Positions 1 to 12,829 are shown, counted from the stretch's first letter. The stretch is 53,907 nt of DNA from Priapulus caudatus (GCF_000485595.1 NW_014577652.1:77604-131510), one strand, 5' to 3'. Numbers and translations are program-made. Notes: generated by a model not told the origin, from the sequence alone.

Positions 1-215
1 GGTTCGTCGTATTAGCCGCGTGCGTTACGGTACATGTGTGCTGTCGTCACACTGTGTTAGCCGCGTGTGTTACGGTACATATGTGCTGTCGTCACACTGT
101 GTTAGCCGCGTGTGTTACGGTACATATGTGCTGTCGTCACACTGTGTTAGCCGCGTGTGTTACGGTACATATGTGCTGTCGTCACACTGTGTTAGCCGCG
201 TGTGTTACTCGCTCT
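1..215. repeat. 45-bp satellite array, copy A
   Basis: Four to five head-to-tail copies of a 45-bp unit (GTTAGCCGCG, TGTGTTACGG, TACATATGTG, CTGTCGTCAC, ACTGT in sequence), nearly identical here. The period is a multiple of three, so a 15-residue peptide repeat appears in open frames. I treat those ORFs as passengers. The array runs off the left edge of the window. A longer, much noisier array of the same unit lies at 7172-8470. Confidence 0.95.
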
Positions 216-741
216 AAATATATACATATAGAGAGATATACTCTCTATAGCCTCGTCACGCGCGTTCACGAGAAATATCTTTTCTCTGTTTATCCCTGTT
301 TATTACCTAATATACCCGATCGCGCTTGTTTCTCAGTAGTTCACTACTCATTCCTGTACATATTTGTGCTTCCTTGCTTATTCTTGTTCCTTTCCCGTTC
401 ATATCCCTCCGTTAGCCATCTTTCCCGTCCAACCCCGCTCGTTCCTGTACATAGTTGTGCTTCCTTGCTTATCGTTCCATCCCCGTTAATCCCCGTCTAT
501 TCTCCCTGATCCTAGTTCATCCTACTTATTCCCATTCATCACATTTTATCCTTTTCATCTTCCATCGTTATCCCTGTTTATTCCTATTCATCCCCTTTTA
601 TCCCCGTACATCCCCCGTTCTTGACTACCTATCTCCTTCTATCCCCCCTCATCCCCCACTGATCCATGTTTATTTCCTCTTCATCCTCACTCTTCCACAC
701 TCATCCCCTTCCATCCCCCCATTGATCCCTGCTCATCTCAG
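216..741. repeat. Pyrimidine-rich decayed short repeat
   Basis: A C/T-rich strand with many variants of TTCATCCCC and TATCCCTG. It looks like an old, diverged short tandem repeat. No credible gene is seen. The ORFs here are low complexity. Confidence 0.6.
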
Positions 742-914
742 CTCAGAGCCGTACACCCCCGTTCTTCCCGTGACGTCACTCGCCGCATCAATCGACGCCG
801 ATCTGCGCAGACTCCTGAGTCGCGTTGAATTGCTCAGCCTCGACCACGACTTCGGCATATCAAAGAAGCCGCGACTGCCGCTGCTGTACGAACGTTCTGT
901 GAACAGACGTATGG
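742..914 (+). CDS. Candidate internal coding exon, product unknown
   Basis: The stretch is open in one frame for about 57 residues with complex, helix-like composition, including the segments [20 protein letters not shown] and [13 protein letters not shown]. It starts after a pyrimidine-containing acceptor ending in TCTCAG at 736-741 and can end at a GTGTGT donor at 915, just before the TG repeat. The donor is weak and may only be the first unit of the repeat. The paralogous stretch near 9.08-9.31 kb has several frameshifting indels, so that copy is broken or mis-sequenced. I do not recognise the protein. A chance ORF is possible. Confidence 0.4.
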
Positions 915-925
915 GTGTGTCAGAC

Positions 926-998
926 GTGTGTGTGTGTGTGTGTGTGTGCGTGCGTGTGTGCGTGCGTGCGTGCGTGCGTGCGTGCGTGTGTGTATGTG

Positions 999-1060
<62 letters not shown>

Positions 1061-1087
1061 CGTGTGTGTGTGTGTGGGTGTGTATGT
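926..1087. repeat. (TG)n / (TGCG)n microsatellite
   Basis: An almost pure TG run with interspersed TGCG and GCGC units, about 160 bp. All ORFs through it, in both directions, are Cys-Val or His-Thr artefacts. Confidence 0.97.
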
Positions 1088-1765
1088 GACCAACGTATGG
1101 CATACATGCGATGAATGATGCTTTCGCTCCATCACTACGTCGTTGCTATGGCTTCATGCGCCGTCAGATAACTCGATCTAACACGCTACGTCACCGTGAT
1201 AGATGTGAGGGATTCCGCTTAATTAAAGTTGCTTCTCCACAAGCGATACTCCGATTTCAATTAGAACTTCTTATAACATCTCGCGGTAGCTTCTTTTTCA
1301 AATAGGCTTAAATTACAGCGGTTTCTCTCTTAATGTGAGGAAGATAAAGGCGTAGTGCACACAGCGGTGCTGCGGCCATACAAGCGAATAGAATGAAAAT
1401 GGTCAGGTTTGCAGACAAGGCGGCAATTAAAGATGCGTTGCACGTTCCACTCTATTCGCACGACCGTAGCTTAATAGTTGTAGTAGTTAGTAGTAGTAGC
1501 TTAATAGTTACGGATTTGTTAAGGCATCTTTCAAGTTACCGCGTGTATGTGAAGGAGTGTTGATTCTGCTACACATACGGACCTCATGGATGGCGCGTGT
1601 CGATAATCGTATACTACAAGGCATATCCATATATAACAAAGCGCTTATTATATTAGCCGGGAAAGAAATTAAACTTCTAACTAAACTAAACTAAACTATA
1701 AATAAAAGGGAAGCAACGGGTATATAAATGCGGCACTGGTATTATATTACTTATATACACTACAT
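1088..1765. other. Non-repetitive, no gene seen
   Basis: Ordinary-complexity DNA that is also present in copy B of the duplication (9650-10330). It contains a short CTAAA repeat near 1680-1695. No exon with good splice borders was recognised. Confidence 0.6.
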
Positions 1766-1965
1766 TTAACACTGCTTACACATATTTTCATAAAACACAC
1801 ATGAATCAGCACATTTTCTGCTTTTTTCTTTGAGATGATGCATGGTCCATACAAAAACGTCAGCGATCCATTTTCGCAATCGGGTCGCTAGGGCAAGACG
1901 CACGTGTATCGTTGTTTTGGCCTCCTTAAATTTCACATAAAATGTGACGTCTTCGCATGCATTTA
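1766..1965 (-). CDS. Candidate C-terminal coding stretch, product unknown
   Basis: Reading on the minus strand from about 1965, the frame is open to a stop at 1766 and is of normal complexity, including the segment DVTFYVKFKEAKTTIHVRLA. Upstream the same frame runs into a Lys/Glu-rich product of the CTT repeat, which I do not count as coding. A possible GTAAGC donor lies near the 3' end. The paralogous copy at about 10340-10530 shows both substitutions and indels. No family was recognised. The stretch could be a fossil exon or chance. Confidence 0.25.
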
Positions 1966-2180
1966 AGTCTTCTTCTTCTCGTCCTCCTCTTTTTCCTCCT
2001 CTTCCTCCTCCTTCTCCTCTTTTATCTTTTTCTTCTTCTTCGTCGTCGTCATCATCATTTTCTTCTTCCAATTTTTTTTTTACCTTCTTCTTTTTGTTGT
2101 TGTTCTTGTTGTTGTTCTTGTTCTTGTTCTTCTCCTTCTCCTTCTCCTTCTCCTTCTCCTTCTCCTCTTTCTTCTTCTTT
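1966..2180. repeat. Pyrimidine (TTC/CTT) microsatellite
   Basis: Compound TTC, TCC and TTG repeats ending in a block of CTTCTC units. On the minus strand it reads as a Lys/Glu/Asp-rich artefact. The same tract recurs at 10545-10790. Confidence 0.95.
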
Positions 2181-2774
2181 CTCAAAATATGATAAAGTTA
2201 GAAACGGAATTGCATTTCGATCTTTATTAGCAAAATATGAGCAATATTAACGATGACCATGAATTAGAAATAATTCCGATCACGCCGAGTAAGTTCTTAT
2301 TGTTAGATAAAGAATTCAGAAGAGGATAAAGAGCTCTTCATGTAGTTTCACGGACGAACGAATACAATCAAGGTCCGTTTTAATATAATACAAAAAAACT
2401 AGCGACTAGAACGAATATAGACATGCACACACATTCATGCATCTGCTGCTTGGGTTTTCACTTACCTGAGAAAATCGCACCATTCATTTCTGCCATGTTT
2501 TCTTTCATATGTGCGATATATATATATATATATGTATCATTGACGAGTAGTCTATAGAACATTTTGAATTGATAAGTGCATGCAATAGACCAATGAGCTG
2601 TAAAAGGAAAAAGAGAACGTTTTACTTACCTTGATATTTACATGTTGTCCTTGGCGTAGTCCTATTGTTCCTATTGTTATATTCTATAGATACTGAGTTT
2701 TGCACATTGCTGAGCACTGCGTTACAGCTAGCTGAGTTTAGATATAATGTTAAACTGACACGTACGTCAGCATC
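2181..2774. other. No gene seen
   Basis: AT-moderate intergenic sequence with a short (TA)n run at about 2517-2534. No coding exon was recognised. Confidence 0.6.
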
Positions 2775-3030
<256 letters not shown>

Positions 3031-3359
3031 CGCTTGACAGTGATTCATCAGTTTTTATCTTCTGGGCGGCATCGACTCATTTTAAAGCTCGTCGTCGCCG
3101 TAACACACAGTGGCGCTACGTTAAAAGAAAATATGCATTCACTGTATTTAAACTGATACTTAAGCGGAGCATCTACGGTTATCTATACAACTCCACGCAG
3201 CTTCGCGTAATTGAAAAATCTAACAATTGAAGAGCTTTATCTTGCCACGTCTCTGGAATGTATGCGTCCACGCCTGTTGTCAAGTTTTCGTCACGGAGAG
3301 AATGGCTGCATGGTTAACAAGATGGCGGATCAACGGGAGCGCGGGTACGTATCTGATAG

Positions 3360-3710
3360 ATTGTCCGGGGGGTAATGACCGGGTAATTGTCCGGGGGTTA
3401 AATGTTCCGGCATGGGGTGTAAATGTCCGGGTGGTGTCGGGGGGTAATGGCCGGGGGGTAAATGTCCGGGGGGTGTGTTGGCCGGGGGTAAATGTTCCGG
3501 GGGGTAAATGGCCGGGGGGGTGTTTGCGGGGGGTAAATGTTCCGGGGTGTGTGTTGTGAGGGGTAAAATTTCCGAGGGTAATTGTCCGGGGGGTAATCTG
3601 TCGCGGGGGTAATTGTCCGGGGTAATTGTCCGGGGGGTAATTTGGTCCGGGGGGGTAATTGTCCGGGGGGTAATTGTGCCGGGTGGTTAATGTCAAGGGT
3701 AGTTGTCCTA
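3360..3710. repeat. G-rich minisatellite, about 15-bp unit
   Basis: More than 20 diverged copies of a unit close to GGGGTAATTGTCCGG or GGGGTAAATGTCCGG. Runs of four to six G recur every 12-16 bases on the plus strand. The minus strand reads as a Pro/Asn/Tyr-rich repeat, which is an artefact. Confidence 0.93.
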
Positions 3711-3724
3711 GCAGAATCAGTATG

Positions 3725-4065
3725 AGAGCGGTTTATAACCAGTCACGAGGGGTGTGTGTTTAACTCAGCCAGTGCGAGTTGGGGTTAACTCAGCCACGGT
3801 AGATCTGAGTTGAGGTTAAACTCAACCACGTGTTGCGAGTGTATGTGTGAGTGAGCTGATGTGTTGCAGAGTGAGGTTACCAGCCACGGACACGAGTTGA
3901 GGTTACTCAGCAGCGGACAGCGGCTGAGCTTAACTCAGCCACGGACACGAGTTGAGGTTAACTCAGACTCGTCTGTACTGTATAGTGTGAGGTGTTTAAC
4001 TCAGCCACGGCACGAGTGTGGTGCTCTCGTGTGTTGACCAACACGTGACGGACACGTGTTGAGGG
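3725..4065. repeat. 28-bp minisatellite
   Basis: Degenerate tandem copies of ACTCAGCCACGGACACGAGT followed by TGAGGTTA, 28 bp per unit. Several copies are truncated or shifted by indels. Confidence 0.9.
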
Positions 4066-4567
4066 GGATTGTGGTTATTGATGCTACAGAGATTGAGTGT
4101 GATAGCGAGAATGAATAATAAACAGTTGACATGCAGGTCCCCGCGATACATTCAGAAAATGGCCACTGGTTAAACGCGTGGTTAAATAATAATAACCTTA
4201 TTCTCTTGCATAAACGTTTTAATATAGGCTTGATAATTCACCCTGAGTTAACCGTGACAGCGGCTCGGTGGTCGAGTACCAAGGCTCTTAGAAAGTTTCA
4301 ATAATAAGAGGATGTAGATAAACCCGAATGCATTTACTTAACCAAAGTCTTAATGGTTTCTCTACTCTCTTTCGCCTATTATTACTGTTAATGTCGTGTT
4401 AATACCGTTCAAATGCTTCCGCTGCCAAACACAAGTACACGGCACGCACGCCGCTGTGCACAACAACACGAATATGGAGATACGCTATAGAGGAGTTTAT
4501 AGCAAGTACATACAAGAAAGTGTACAAGAACCTATAGAGGATACTTTATAGAGTATACGAGTATATA
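4066..4567. other. No gene seen
   Basis: Unique sequence between two minisatellites. No exon with convincing borders and no RNA gene were recognised. Confidence 0.6.
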
Positions 4568-5755
4568 CAATACTCGGGTAGGTACACAGAGCAGTGGGTA
4601 GGGGTACACAGCGGCAGTCGGGTAGGGTAAACACAGCGGCAGTCGGGGTAGGTGTTAAACAGCGGCAGCGGGGTAGGGGTAACACAGCGGCAGTCGTTGT
4701 AGGGTAACACGCGGCAGTCGGGTAGGGGTAACACAGCGGCAGTCGTAGGGGTACCACAGCGGCAGTCGGGTGGTAGGCGGCTACAAAGCGCCAGTCGGGC
4801 GGTAGGTGCAACACAAGCGGCAGTCGGGTAGGGGACACAGCGGCAGTCGTGGTAGGCGTAACACAGCAGGCAGTCGTGGTAGGGGTAATCACGCGGCAGT
4901 CGGCGTAGGGTAACACGAGCGGCAGTCGGGGGTAGGGGTACACAGCGGCAGTCGGGTAGGCGGATAACACAGCGGCAGTCGGGGTAGGGGTACACAGCGG
5001 CAGTGGGGGTAGGTGATAACACAGCGCAGCGGGGGTGGTGTAACACAGCGCAGTCGGGCGTAGGGATAACACGTCGGCCAGTCGGAGTAGTGTAACACAG
5101 CGGCAGGCGGGGTAGGGGTTAACCAGCGCGCAGTCGGGCTAGGCTGGTACAAGCGGCAGTCCCCGGGGTAGGTCTGTAACAGCGCGCAGTCGGGAGGATA
5201 ACACGCGGCGTCGGGGTAAGGTGTGTACCAGCGGATTCGGGGTAGGGGATAACACAGCGGCAGTCGGGTAGGTGTAACACAGCGGCAGTTCGGGGTAGGG
5301 GATACACAGCGGCAAAGTCGGGTATGCGGCGTAACACAGCGGCAGTTCGGCGGTAGGTGGTAACACAGCGGCAGTCGGGGTGGGGTAACCAGCGGCAGTC
5401 GGGGTAGGGGTAACACAGCGGCAGTCGTGTAGGGTAACCACAGCGGCATGTCGGGTAGGGGGTAACACAGCGGCGTCGGGGTAGGTGTAACACAGCGGCA
5501 GTCGGGGTAGGGGTAACACAGCGGCAGTCGGGGTAGGGGTAACACAGCGGCAGTCGGGGTAGGGGTAACACAGCGGCAGTCGGGTAGGTACACAGCGGCA
5601 GGTCGGGTTAGGGTAACACAGCGGCAGTCGGGGTAGGGGTAACACGCGGCAGTCGGGCGTGGTAGGGGTACACAGCGGCAGTCGGGTTAGAGATAACACA
5701 GCGGCAGTCGGGGTAGGGGTACACAGCGACAGTCGGGAGGGTAACACAGCGGCGT
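4568..5755. repeat. 26-bp satellite array, about 45 units
   Basis: Tandem copies of CGGCAGTCGGGGTAGGGGTA followed by ACACAG (26 bp). The block at 5500-5580 is nearly perfect, while the left part is heavily indel-ridden. The 26-bp period rotates the frame, so the long minus-strand Leu/Pro/Cys ORFs change frame repeatedly and are not genes. Confidence 0.96.
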
Positions 5756-5856
5756 ATCTAGTGTTTATTTCCGCACACGTTCGCGTGAATCACGTCGCTA
5801 GGCACCGATCACGTGACTGTGTTTAGGCGCAGACGTGGCAGTACCGAGGTACGTGT

Positions 5857-5882
5857 CGCTCACACACACATCACACACCACT

Positions 5883-5913
<31 letters not shown>

Positions 5914-5990
5914 AACCACACACAACACACACACACACACAACACATACAGCACACACCACACACACACCACACACACACACACACATCA

Positions 5991-6042
<52 letters not shown>

Positions 6043-6072
6043 CCACACACACACACACACACACACACACCC
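5857..6072. repeat. (CA)n microsatellite
   Basis: A 215-bp CA tract with occasional CACAA and CACAT interruptions. Confidence 0.97.
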
Positions 6073-6319
6073 ACCGCTTCACAGCGGCGGTGGTGCACGG
6101 TATACTGGATCAAATTAAAATACATGAGCGAACCCTGCAAGCAATTCCCACGCCGGCAGCAGCAGCGTGCTACATAGTATAAGCCAGCATGGTCGGTCAC
6201 GCAGTCAACATTCACAAAAACAATGAATACTAAGTCACTGATTGTTGCAGTAAAGACGCAACGTGTGATGGTTATTTCTTGTTCTCATACTCGTGTTCAC
6301 AAAGTTCAATGTTATTGAC

Positions 6320-6665
6320 AATAAATGAGTCCAAATATCTATATATCTATCTATAAATATAAATATATATATATAATACATATATGTATATGCATACATG
6401 TATTATATTGCATATATGTGTATAGGTATTATATGTATATATGGTTATATATGTGCTATATGTATATATGTGTATATGTATATAAGTATTTGTATACATT
6501 ATTTATAATATATATATAATATATAATTATATATAGGTGAGATATATATAATAATTTACTCCCTGGATAGATATACCATATACACATGTATACACATATA
6601 TAAATAATAAATAAATAATAAATATATATATATATATATTAATATATTATATATATATTTACGTA
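6320..6665. repeat. AT-rich (TATA)n tract
   Basis: A near-continuous TA, TATG and TAAA microsatellite. No gene. Confidence 0.93.
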
Positions 6666-6739
6666 TTACATGTATGTACAGACACCCGCCACGTTAATCA
6701 GATCTAAACCTTTACAGTATGCAGATATACACGACGATT

Positions 6740-6970
6740 TCGTACGTACACTAGCTAAACACGTGACTATGTGGACTACGCCACACTAGCTAGAACACGT
6801 GACTTACGTGAGACGCACACTAGCAACACGTGACTAACGTGGAGTAGTACACTAGCTAAACACGTGACTAGTGCACGTACGCACACTAGCGGAAACACGT
6901 GACTAAACCGTGACCGTCCGCCAACTAGCTAAACACGTGATTTAGTGACGTACGACCATAGCTAAACACC
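6740..6970. repeat. ~35-bp minisatellite with CACGTG
   Basis: Six or more degenerate copies centred on TAGCTAAACACGTGACTA. Every good copy carries the palindrome CACGTG. Confidence 0.85.
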
Positions 6971-7171
6971 GATTTTCGTGACGAAATGAGAAGTGACGAC
7001 ACCGTGCGGGAGACGTTTAAAAACGAATCGCCGCTGACTTAGATTTCACTCGAGTGAGGAGAGAAGCCATGGCTGCACACACTCCGCCTCTCATTAGATT
7101 TACGCGCGCCGGCTTCGGACTCTAATTCTCTCAACAGTCTAATTCTAGAGCGTGGCTTGTGCAGAGGCAAT

Positions 7172-8470
7172 GCGGAGTTCGTCGTATTAGCGCGCCAGTG
7201 TGTTACGGTAATAGTGCTGCCGTCACACTGTGTTAGCCGCGTGCGTTACGGTTACATGTGTTGCTGTCGTCACAAATGTGTTCGCCGACGTTGCGTTACC
7301 GGTACATATTTACTTGTTCGCACACGTGTTAGCGCCGCGGGGTTTACGGTTAATATGTGCTGTGCGTCCACACTGGTTATGCCGCGTGTGTTACCCGTAC
7401 TGTGATGCTGTCGTCCACTGTGTTAGCGCGCTGTGTATACGGCTACATGTGTGCTGTCGCTCACACTGTGTTAGCCGCGTGTGTTTCGTACATATGTGCA
7501 ACCTGTCGTTCACACTGTGTTGAGCCGCGGTGTTACGGTACCATGTGATGCGGTACGTCACACTGTGTAGCGCTGTGTGTTCGTACATATGTGCTGTCGC
7601 ACACTGTGTTAGCCGCCGTGTTGTTAACGTAATGTGTGCTGTTCGTCACACTGTGTTAGCGCGTAGTGTTACGGACATATGTGCTGTCGTCACATGTGTT
7701 AGCGCGTGTTGCTTACCGTACATGTGTGCTGTCGTCACACTGTGTTAGCCGGTGTTGTTACTGTACTATTTGCTGTCGTCACACTGTGTTAGCCGCGTGT
7801 TTACGGTACATGTGTGCTGTCGTCACAGTGTGTTAGCGCGTGTGTTACGGTACAATGGTGGTGCTGTGCGTCGAGCGACGTGTGTTAGCGCCGTTTGTGC
7901 GAGGTCATAGTGCTGACGTCATAGTGGTCTAGCCGCGTCGTTGACGTAAATGTGTTGCTGTCGTCACACTTGGTTAGCGGTGTGTTACGCGTACACGTTG
8001 TGCTGTCGTCACACTGTGTTAAGCCGCGTGTTTACGGTACATATGTGCTGCGTATCCTGTGTTAGGCGGATAGATAGTTACAAAGGTATAGATAGATAGA
8101 ACATGTAAGTACAACACATAAGTGTATAACCGCGTAGCTGTTACGATACATAAAATAGTGCTAGAATCGTACAACCACTGGTTTAGCGCGTGTGTTACCG
8201 GTACATATGTGACTGACGTCATTACTGTGATTAGCCGCGTTGATTACAGGATACATTGTACGTGCTAGTCGTCACACTGATGTTAAGACCGCAGAGATGT
8301 TTACGAGAAATAAAATATTGCTGTCAGGTCACCACTGTGAATATAGCGCGCCACAACAATGTGAATTACCAGGTACAATATTGTGCTATACGTCACACTG
8401 TGTAGCCGCGGTGTAGTTCGGTACATGTGTGCTAGTCCGTCAAACTGTGTTAGCCGCGCGTGAATACACT
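7172..8470. repeat. 45-bp satellite array, copy B (noisy)
   Basis: Roughly 28 copies of the same 45-bp unit as at 1-215, but with indels in almost every copy. The array is about six times longer than the part of copy A that is visible. Confidence 0.93.
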
Positions 8471-9309
8471 CGCTACCATACAATATATACAATATAGAGA
8501 GATATAACTTCTCTAATAAGCCTCGAATCAACGCGCGTTCCACGAGAAAAATATAATTTTACATCTGTTATTCCCTGCTTTATCAACTAAATATCACCCG
8601 CTTACGTGAAATTGTCTTCTCAAGTAGTTCAACTAACTACATTCCTGATTATCATATTCAGTGCTTCATCGCACTATTCTAATAGTTCCATTTCCGTTAC
8701 AATATCCATCCCGTAAGCAATACAATTTCCCGAAATCTAACCCGCTCAAGATCCATGATACATATTTCGGAATCTTCTTGACTTATCGTTACCAATCCCG
8801 TTAATCCCGATCTGTCTCTCCCTGAATCCCTTGATTTCATCACTTAATTCCACACTTCATCCACATTCATATAAATCCCTTTACCATCTATCACCATGTC
8901 ATAAATCCTATCTATATTCCTATTCTCACTTTTATCCGTACATCCACCCCGGTCCTGACTAACCCATATCTTACCTTCGATCAATATATCCTACCATCAT
9001 CCCCCACATCAACAACCTGTTTATCTCACTTTTCATCCTCACTCTTTCAACTTATCCACCTCTCCACTCCACCATTAATCCCTGCCCCTCATCTCAGACT
9101 CAGAGCACAGATACACCCCCGTTACTTCCCGTGACGTCACACTACGCCGCAAATCAAATCGACGCCATATGCGCAGAACGCTGAGGATCGGGAACACAAC
9201 GTGAAATTGCTCAGAATCGACCCACGGACTTCAGGCATAATCAAAGAAAGCGGCGGGCCTGCCCGCTGCTGCTACGAAACGTTCTGTAGAACAGACGTAT
9301 GGGGTGTGT

Positions 9310-9650
9310 CAGACTGGTGTGTGTGTGTGAAAAATCCTGTTGCTGTGTGTGTGTGTGTGGCGTGCGGCGTGCCGGTGGTGCGTGCTGTGCCGTGATGTGT
9401 GTATGTGTGTAGGGTGCGTGCGTGCGTGTGTGTGTATGTGTCGTGTGCGCTGCGTGCGTCGCGCTGTGTGTTGTATGTGTTTGTGTGTGTGTGGCTGTGT
9501 GTGTGTGTGTGTGGGTGTGTGTATGTGTGTGTGGTGCTGTGTGTGTGGTGCGTGCGTGTGTGTGTGCGTTGCGTGCGTGCCGTGTGCTGTGTGTGTGTGT
9601 TGCGTTGCTGCGTGCATTGTGTAGTGGGCGTTGCGGGGGGTGAGCGTGTA
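9310..9650. repeat. (TG)n / (TGCG)n microsatellite
   Basis: The copy B counterpart of 926-1087, expanded to about 330 bp with many TGCG units. Confidence 0.95.
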
Positions 9651-10544
9651 TGCTGACCGAGTATTGGCATACATGCGTATGAATGATGCTGTCGCTCCAT
9701 CACACGTCGTTGCTATGGCTTCATGGCCCGCCGTCAGATAACTCGATCTAAACGCTACTGTCACCGTGACAGAGTGAGGGATTCCGCTTAATTAAAGTTG
9801 TTCTCCGCGAGACGATAGCTCGATTTCAATTAGAACTTCTTATACGTCCTCGCGGTAGCTTCTTTTCTCAATAGGCTTAATTACTAGCGGTTTCTCTCTT
9901 TAATGTGAGGAAGCATAAAGGCGATAGTGCACACAGCGTGCTGCGGCCATAAAGCGAATAGAATGAAACGGTCAGGTTTGCAGACAAGGCAGCAATTATT
10001 AAAGATGTGTTGCCACGTTACACTCTATTCGCACGACCGTTAGCTTAATAGTTGTCGAGTTAGTAGTAGTAGCTTAATAGTACGGATTTTGTTAAGACAT
10101 CTTTCAATTACGCGTGTATGTGAAGGAGTGTTTATTCTGCTACCATACGGACCTCAATGGCATTGGCGGCGTGTCGATAATATATTACTACAAGGCATTC
10201 CATATATACAACAGCTTGCTTATATTAGCGAGGAAAGAAATTATTCTAACTAACTAACACTAAACTATAAATTAAAAGGAAGCAACGGTCTATAAATGCC
10301 GGCACTGGTATCGATTTACTCTATAACCACTACATGTTAACCACTGCTTACACATATTTTCATAAAAACACACATTGAATCAGACCACATTTTCTGCTTT
10401 TTCTTTGAGATGATGCATGTTCCATACAAAAAACGGTCAGCATCCATTTCCGCAATCGGATCGTAGGGCAAGACGCACGTGTATTGTTGTTTTGCCTCCT
10501 TAAATTTTACAGTAAAATGTGACGTCTTTGCATGCAGTTAAGTT

Positions 10545-10790
10545 GGCCATCTTCTTCTTCTCACCCTCCTCTTCCTCCCCCTCTTCCTCCTCCTTCTCCT
10601 CTTTCATCTTTTTCTTCTTCTTCTTCGCTCGTCGTCATCATCTCTTCTTCTTGCTAATGTTTCTTCACTTTCTCACTTCATTGTTGCTGTTCTGTGTGTT
10701 CTTGTTGTTGTCCTTGTTCTTGTTCTTGTTCTTCTCCTTCTCCTTCTCCTTCTTCTCTTTCTTCTTCTCTCTCGTCATCTTCTATTCTTT
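10545..10790. repeat. Pyrimidine (CTT/TCC) microsatellite
   Basis: The copy B counterpart of 1966-2180. The Phe/Ser/Leu-rich plus-strand ORF through it is an artefact. Confidence 0.93.
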
Positions 10791-12385
10791 CGTATTCTTG
10801 GAGAATTCACGGGTTGTATTTTCAAACGAACACGTGACACAACTAGAATCCATCGCACGTGTTCGCACAATCACACCCCGGTTCAAACTTTAGACCATGT
10901 ATAATTATAGGTGTGGAAAGTCCCTCACTCTTCCACCTACGACTTACGATTCTACTGCCACACAGGCATGGGCGTCCGGATAAGATTAAGATAGCATCAG
11001 TTCTTTTAACTCGCTAAACGGAAACAGACGTGACGAGGGAAGTAAATCTATTACGTCAAGCGGGAGGAGGCTGAGAGCTCAGCGGGGATGAGGGAAGCCA
11101 GCCAGGATGACGTGCGCGCGACTATAGAATGTAGGATGCTAGAGCTGGGAGGTACGGCGTTACTGTTAAAACTCTGTTAAAATAATCTACATGTATATAT
11201 ATATTATGTCATAGATCATCTGGTCCAGTGTCTAGAGCTGTCACAATGCGCAAGATTCGGGATATATGACGGGCTTCCAGCTAGACGGCGCCATATCGAT
11301 CCACGGCTCTCTTTGAACCTCCGTCCCGCCGCTGGACTCATCCAGCCCCCCCCCCCCCTCCCTGTTTCATACTTCTCCTGACCCGGTTGCGTTCTCGCAT
11401 TGCCATAACCTTTTCCGCATGGCGCTGTGGGGTTTCGCCGCTACAATATATATGGTATATATATATATACATCTAGCTTACCGCTTTTAGAATTATCTAC
11501 TTACATACGTCTACCTTCTGCTTTTAGAATCATTATACTTACATACATCTAGTTTATCTCTATTAGAATCATCTGTCCCTTCGTTTCGTATTTAGTGTAG
11601 TAATTTCTCATATTTAGTGCAGTAGTTTCGGCATTAGTCTGTCTTACTAACGCTGTCAATAACATACCTATGAATTAGCTATGCGTAATTAGCTCGTGAC
11701 GTCATAGCCCTCGTGGTTTCATTATTGGAGTTACGTGTACATCAGTTGTTTTGCTGATCGGCATGTGCGCATGCGCAACATGATCATCGCGACATGACAC
11801 ATTGATCGTCGCATGGAAGTATTTTTTATTTATTTTTTTTTGTTTATGTATATGCGTCTACTGAATGGACTTGTTTGACGAGAAGTCGTTGCGCACAACA
11901 ACTAAGGGGGGAGTGGGGTTATGATGGAAATCAACATACAGGAGTAGATAAACGCATATAATTACCTTTTATCTCGTCTTGAAATTACCCGCGTTTTGTT
12001 AGAATTTATGCACGCACCACTATTAGCTTGTCAAACCTTGACAATCAACCACAAGTTGGGTTTGCAGAAATCATGCGTGCCTTGCACTCCTTACACCAGT
12101 ACAAGGGCGGTTGCATTAAATCAGAGTAAAGATTATTATAACGAAAACAGAGCAGAGTGAATATAAACGTACCTCGCTAACTAACCAGCTCCCTTTGAGT
12201 CTGATCGCACATGTCGGCTGTAGAACTAATGCCCTTCAGGAGTGTCATAATATGTTCTATAGATATGTTATAGTCGATATTATGTTATGACATTCCTAAT
12301 ACCTTCACGTCACGCGTGATTATTTACGTGTAGGACATAACAAGCAGTAACCACTGTGCGACAGTGCAGGAAGAAAGCAGCGAAG
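10791..12385. other. No gene seen
   Basis: About 1.6 kb of mixed sequence with a run of 14 C near 11347, short TA runs near 11205 and 11455, and a perfect TGACGTCA at 11698. I found no credible exon. One minus-strand stretch (12167-12211) has splice-like ends but is too short to call. Confidence 0.5.
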
Positions 12386-12503
12386 TGCGTGTCTGTTTAC
12401 TAAAGATAGAGTGAGAACAACAAGAAGTGTGTGACTGTTCACTATATATGGAGTGGGAATAACAATAAGTGTGTGACTGTTTACTAAAGATAGAGTGCGA
12501 ATA
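12386..12503. repeat. ~42-bp minisatellite, three copies
   Basis: Three tandem units of about 41-42 bp built on GTGTGACTGTTTACTAAAGA followed by TAGAGTGAGAATAACAA. The period is near a multiple of three, so a 14-residue peptide repeat appears on the minus strand. Confidence 0.9.
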
Positions 12504-12829
12504 ACCAACAGCAAGCACACGTGTACCTATATCATCGATATCCTGAGAATGCTGACGACCGTCTGGTGAACTACGGTGACCAATAGCTAAAGAGAGAGAG
12601 AAAGAAAGAGTAGAAGAAAGAGTAGAAATATGTTACCATGGTGATTATTTTTTAGCGTGAATTAAACATGACGAGTGTATCGTCTGACACGGATTATTCA
12701 GAGAATAATTTTTCCCGCGCTCTCGCCTATAGGTTTATTTGACGTCTGAATGAGAAATACGCACGCACAGCTGCAGGCGAGTTAAATACCCACGTTTCAT
12801 GTTGATTCCATTCCGAATCTTTACCGGTA

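Larger units (their letters stand above)
1..2185. repeat. Segmental duplication 1, copy A
   Basis: The order of blocks here (45-bp satellite, GA/AT stretch, pyrimidine-rich tract, TGACGTCA block, exon-like 742-914, TG tract, unique 1.1-1.75 kb, CTT tract) is repeated in the same orientation at about 7172-10775. Similarity stops near 2185, after the CTT tract. The copies differ by substitutions and by many single-base indels. Copy A is the cleaner copy. Confidence 0.9.
7172..10775. repeat. Segmental duplication 1, copy B
   Basis: This stretch repeats copy A (1-2185) in the same order: satellite, pyrimidine tract (8.56-9.08 kb), TGACGTCA block (9132), exon-like segment (about 9.08-9.31 kb), TG tract (9.31-9.65 kb), unique block, CTT tract. 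Single-base insertions are much more common here, especially at 8.0-9.3 kb, which suggests residual read error on top of true divergence. Confidence 0.9.

Noticed and set aside
7071-7127. Short ORF MAAHTPPLIRFTRAGFGL with a perfect GCCATGG context
   Set aside because: Only 18 codons, no downstream support, and located in a noisy part of the assembly.
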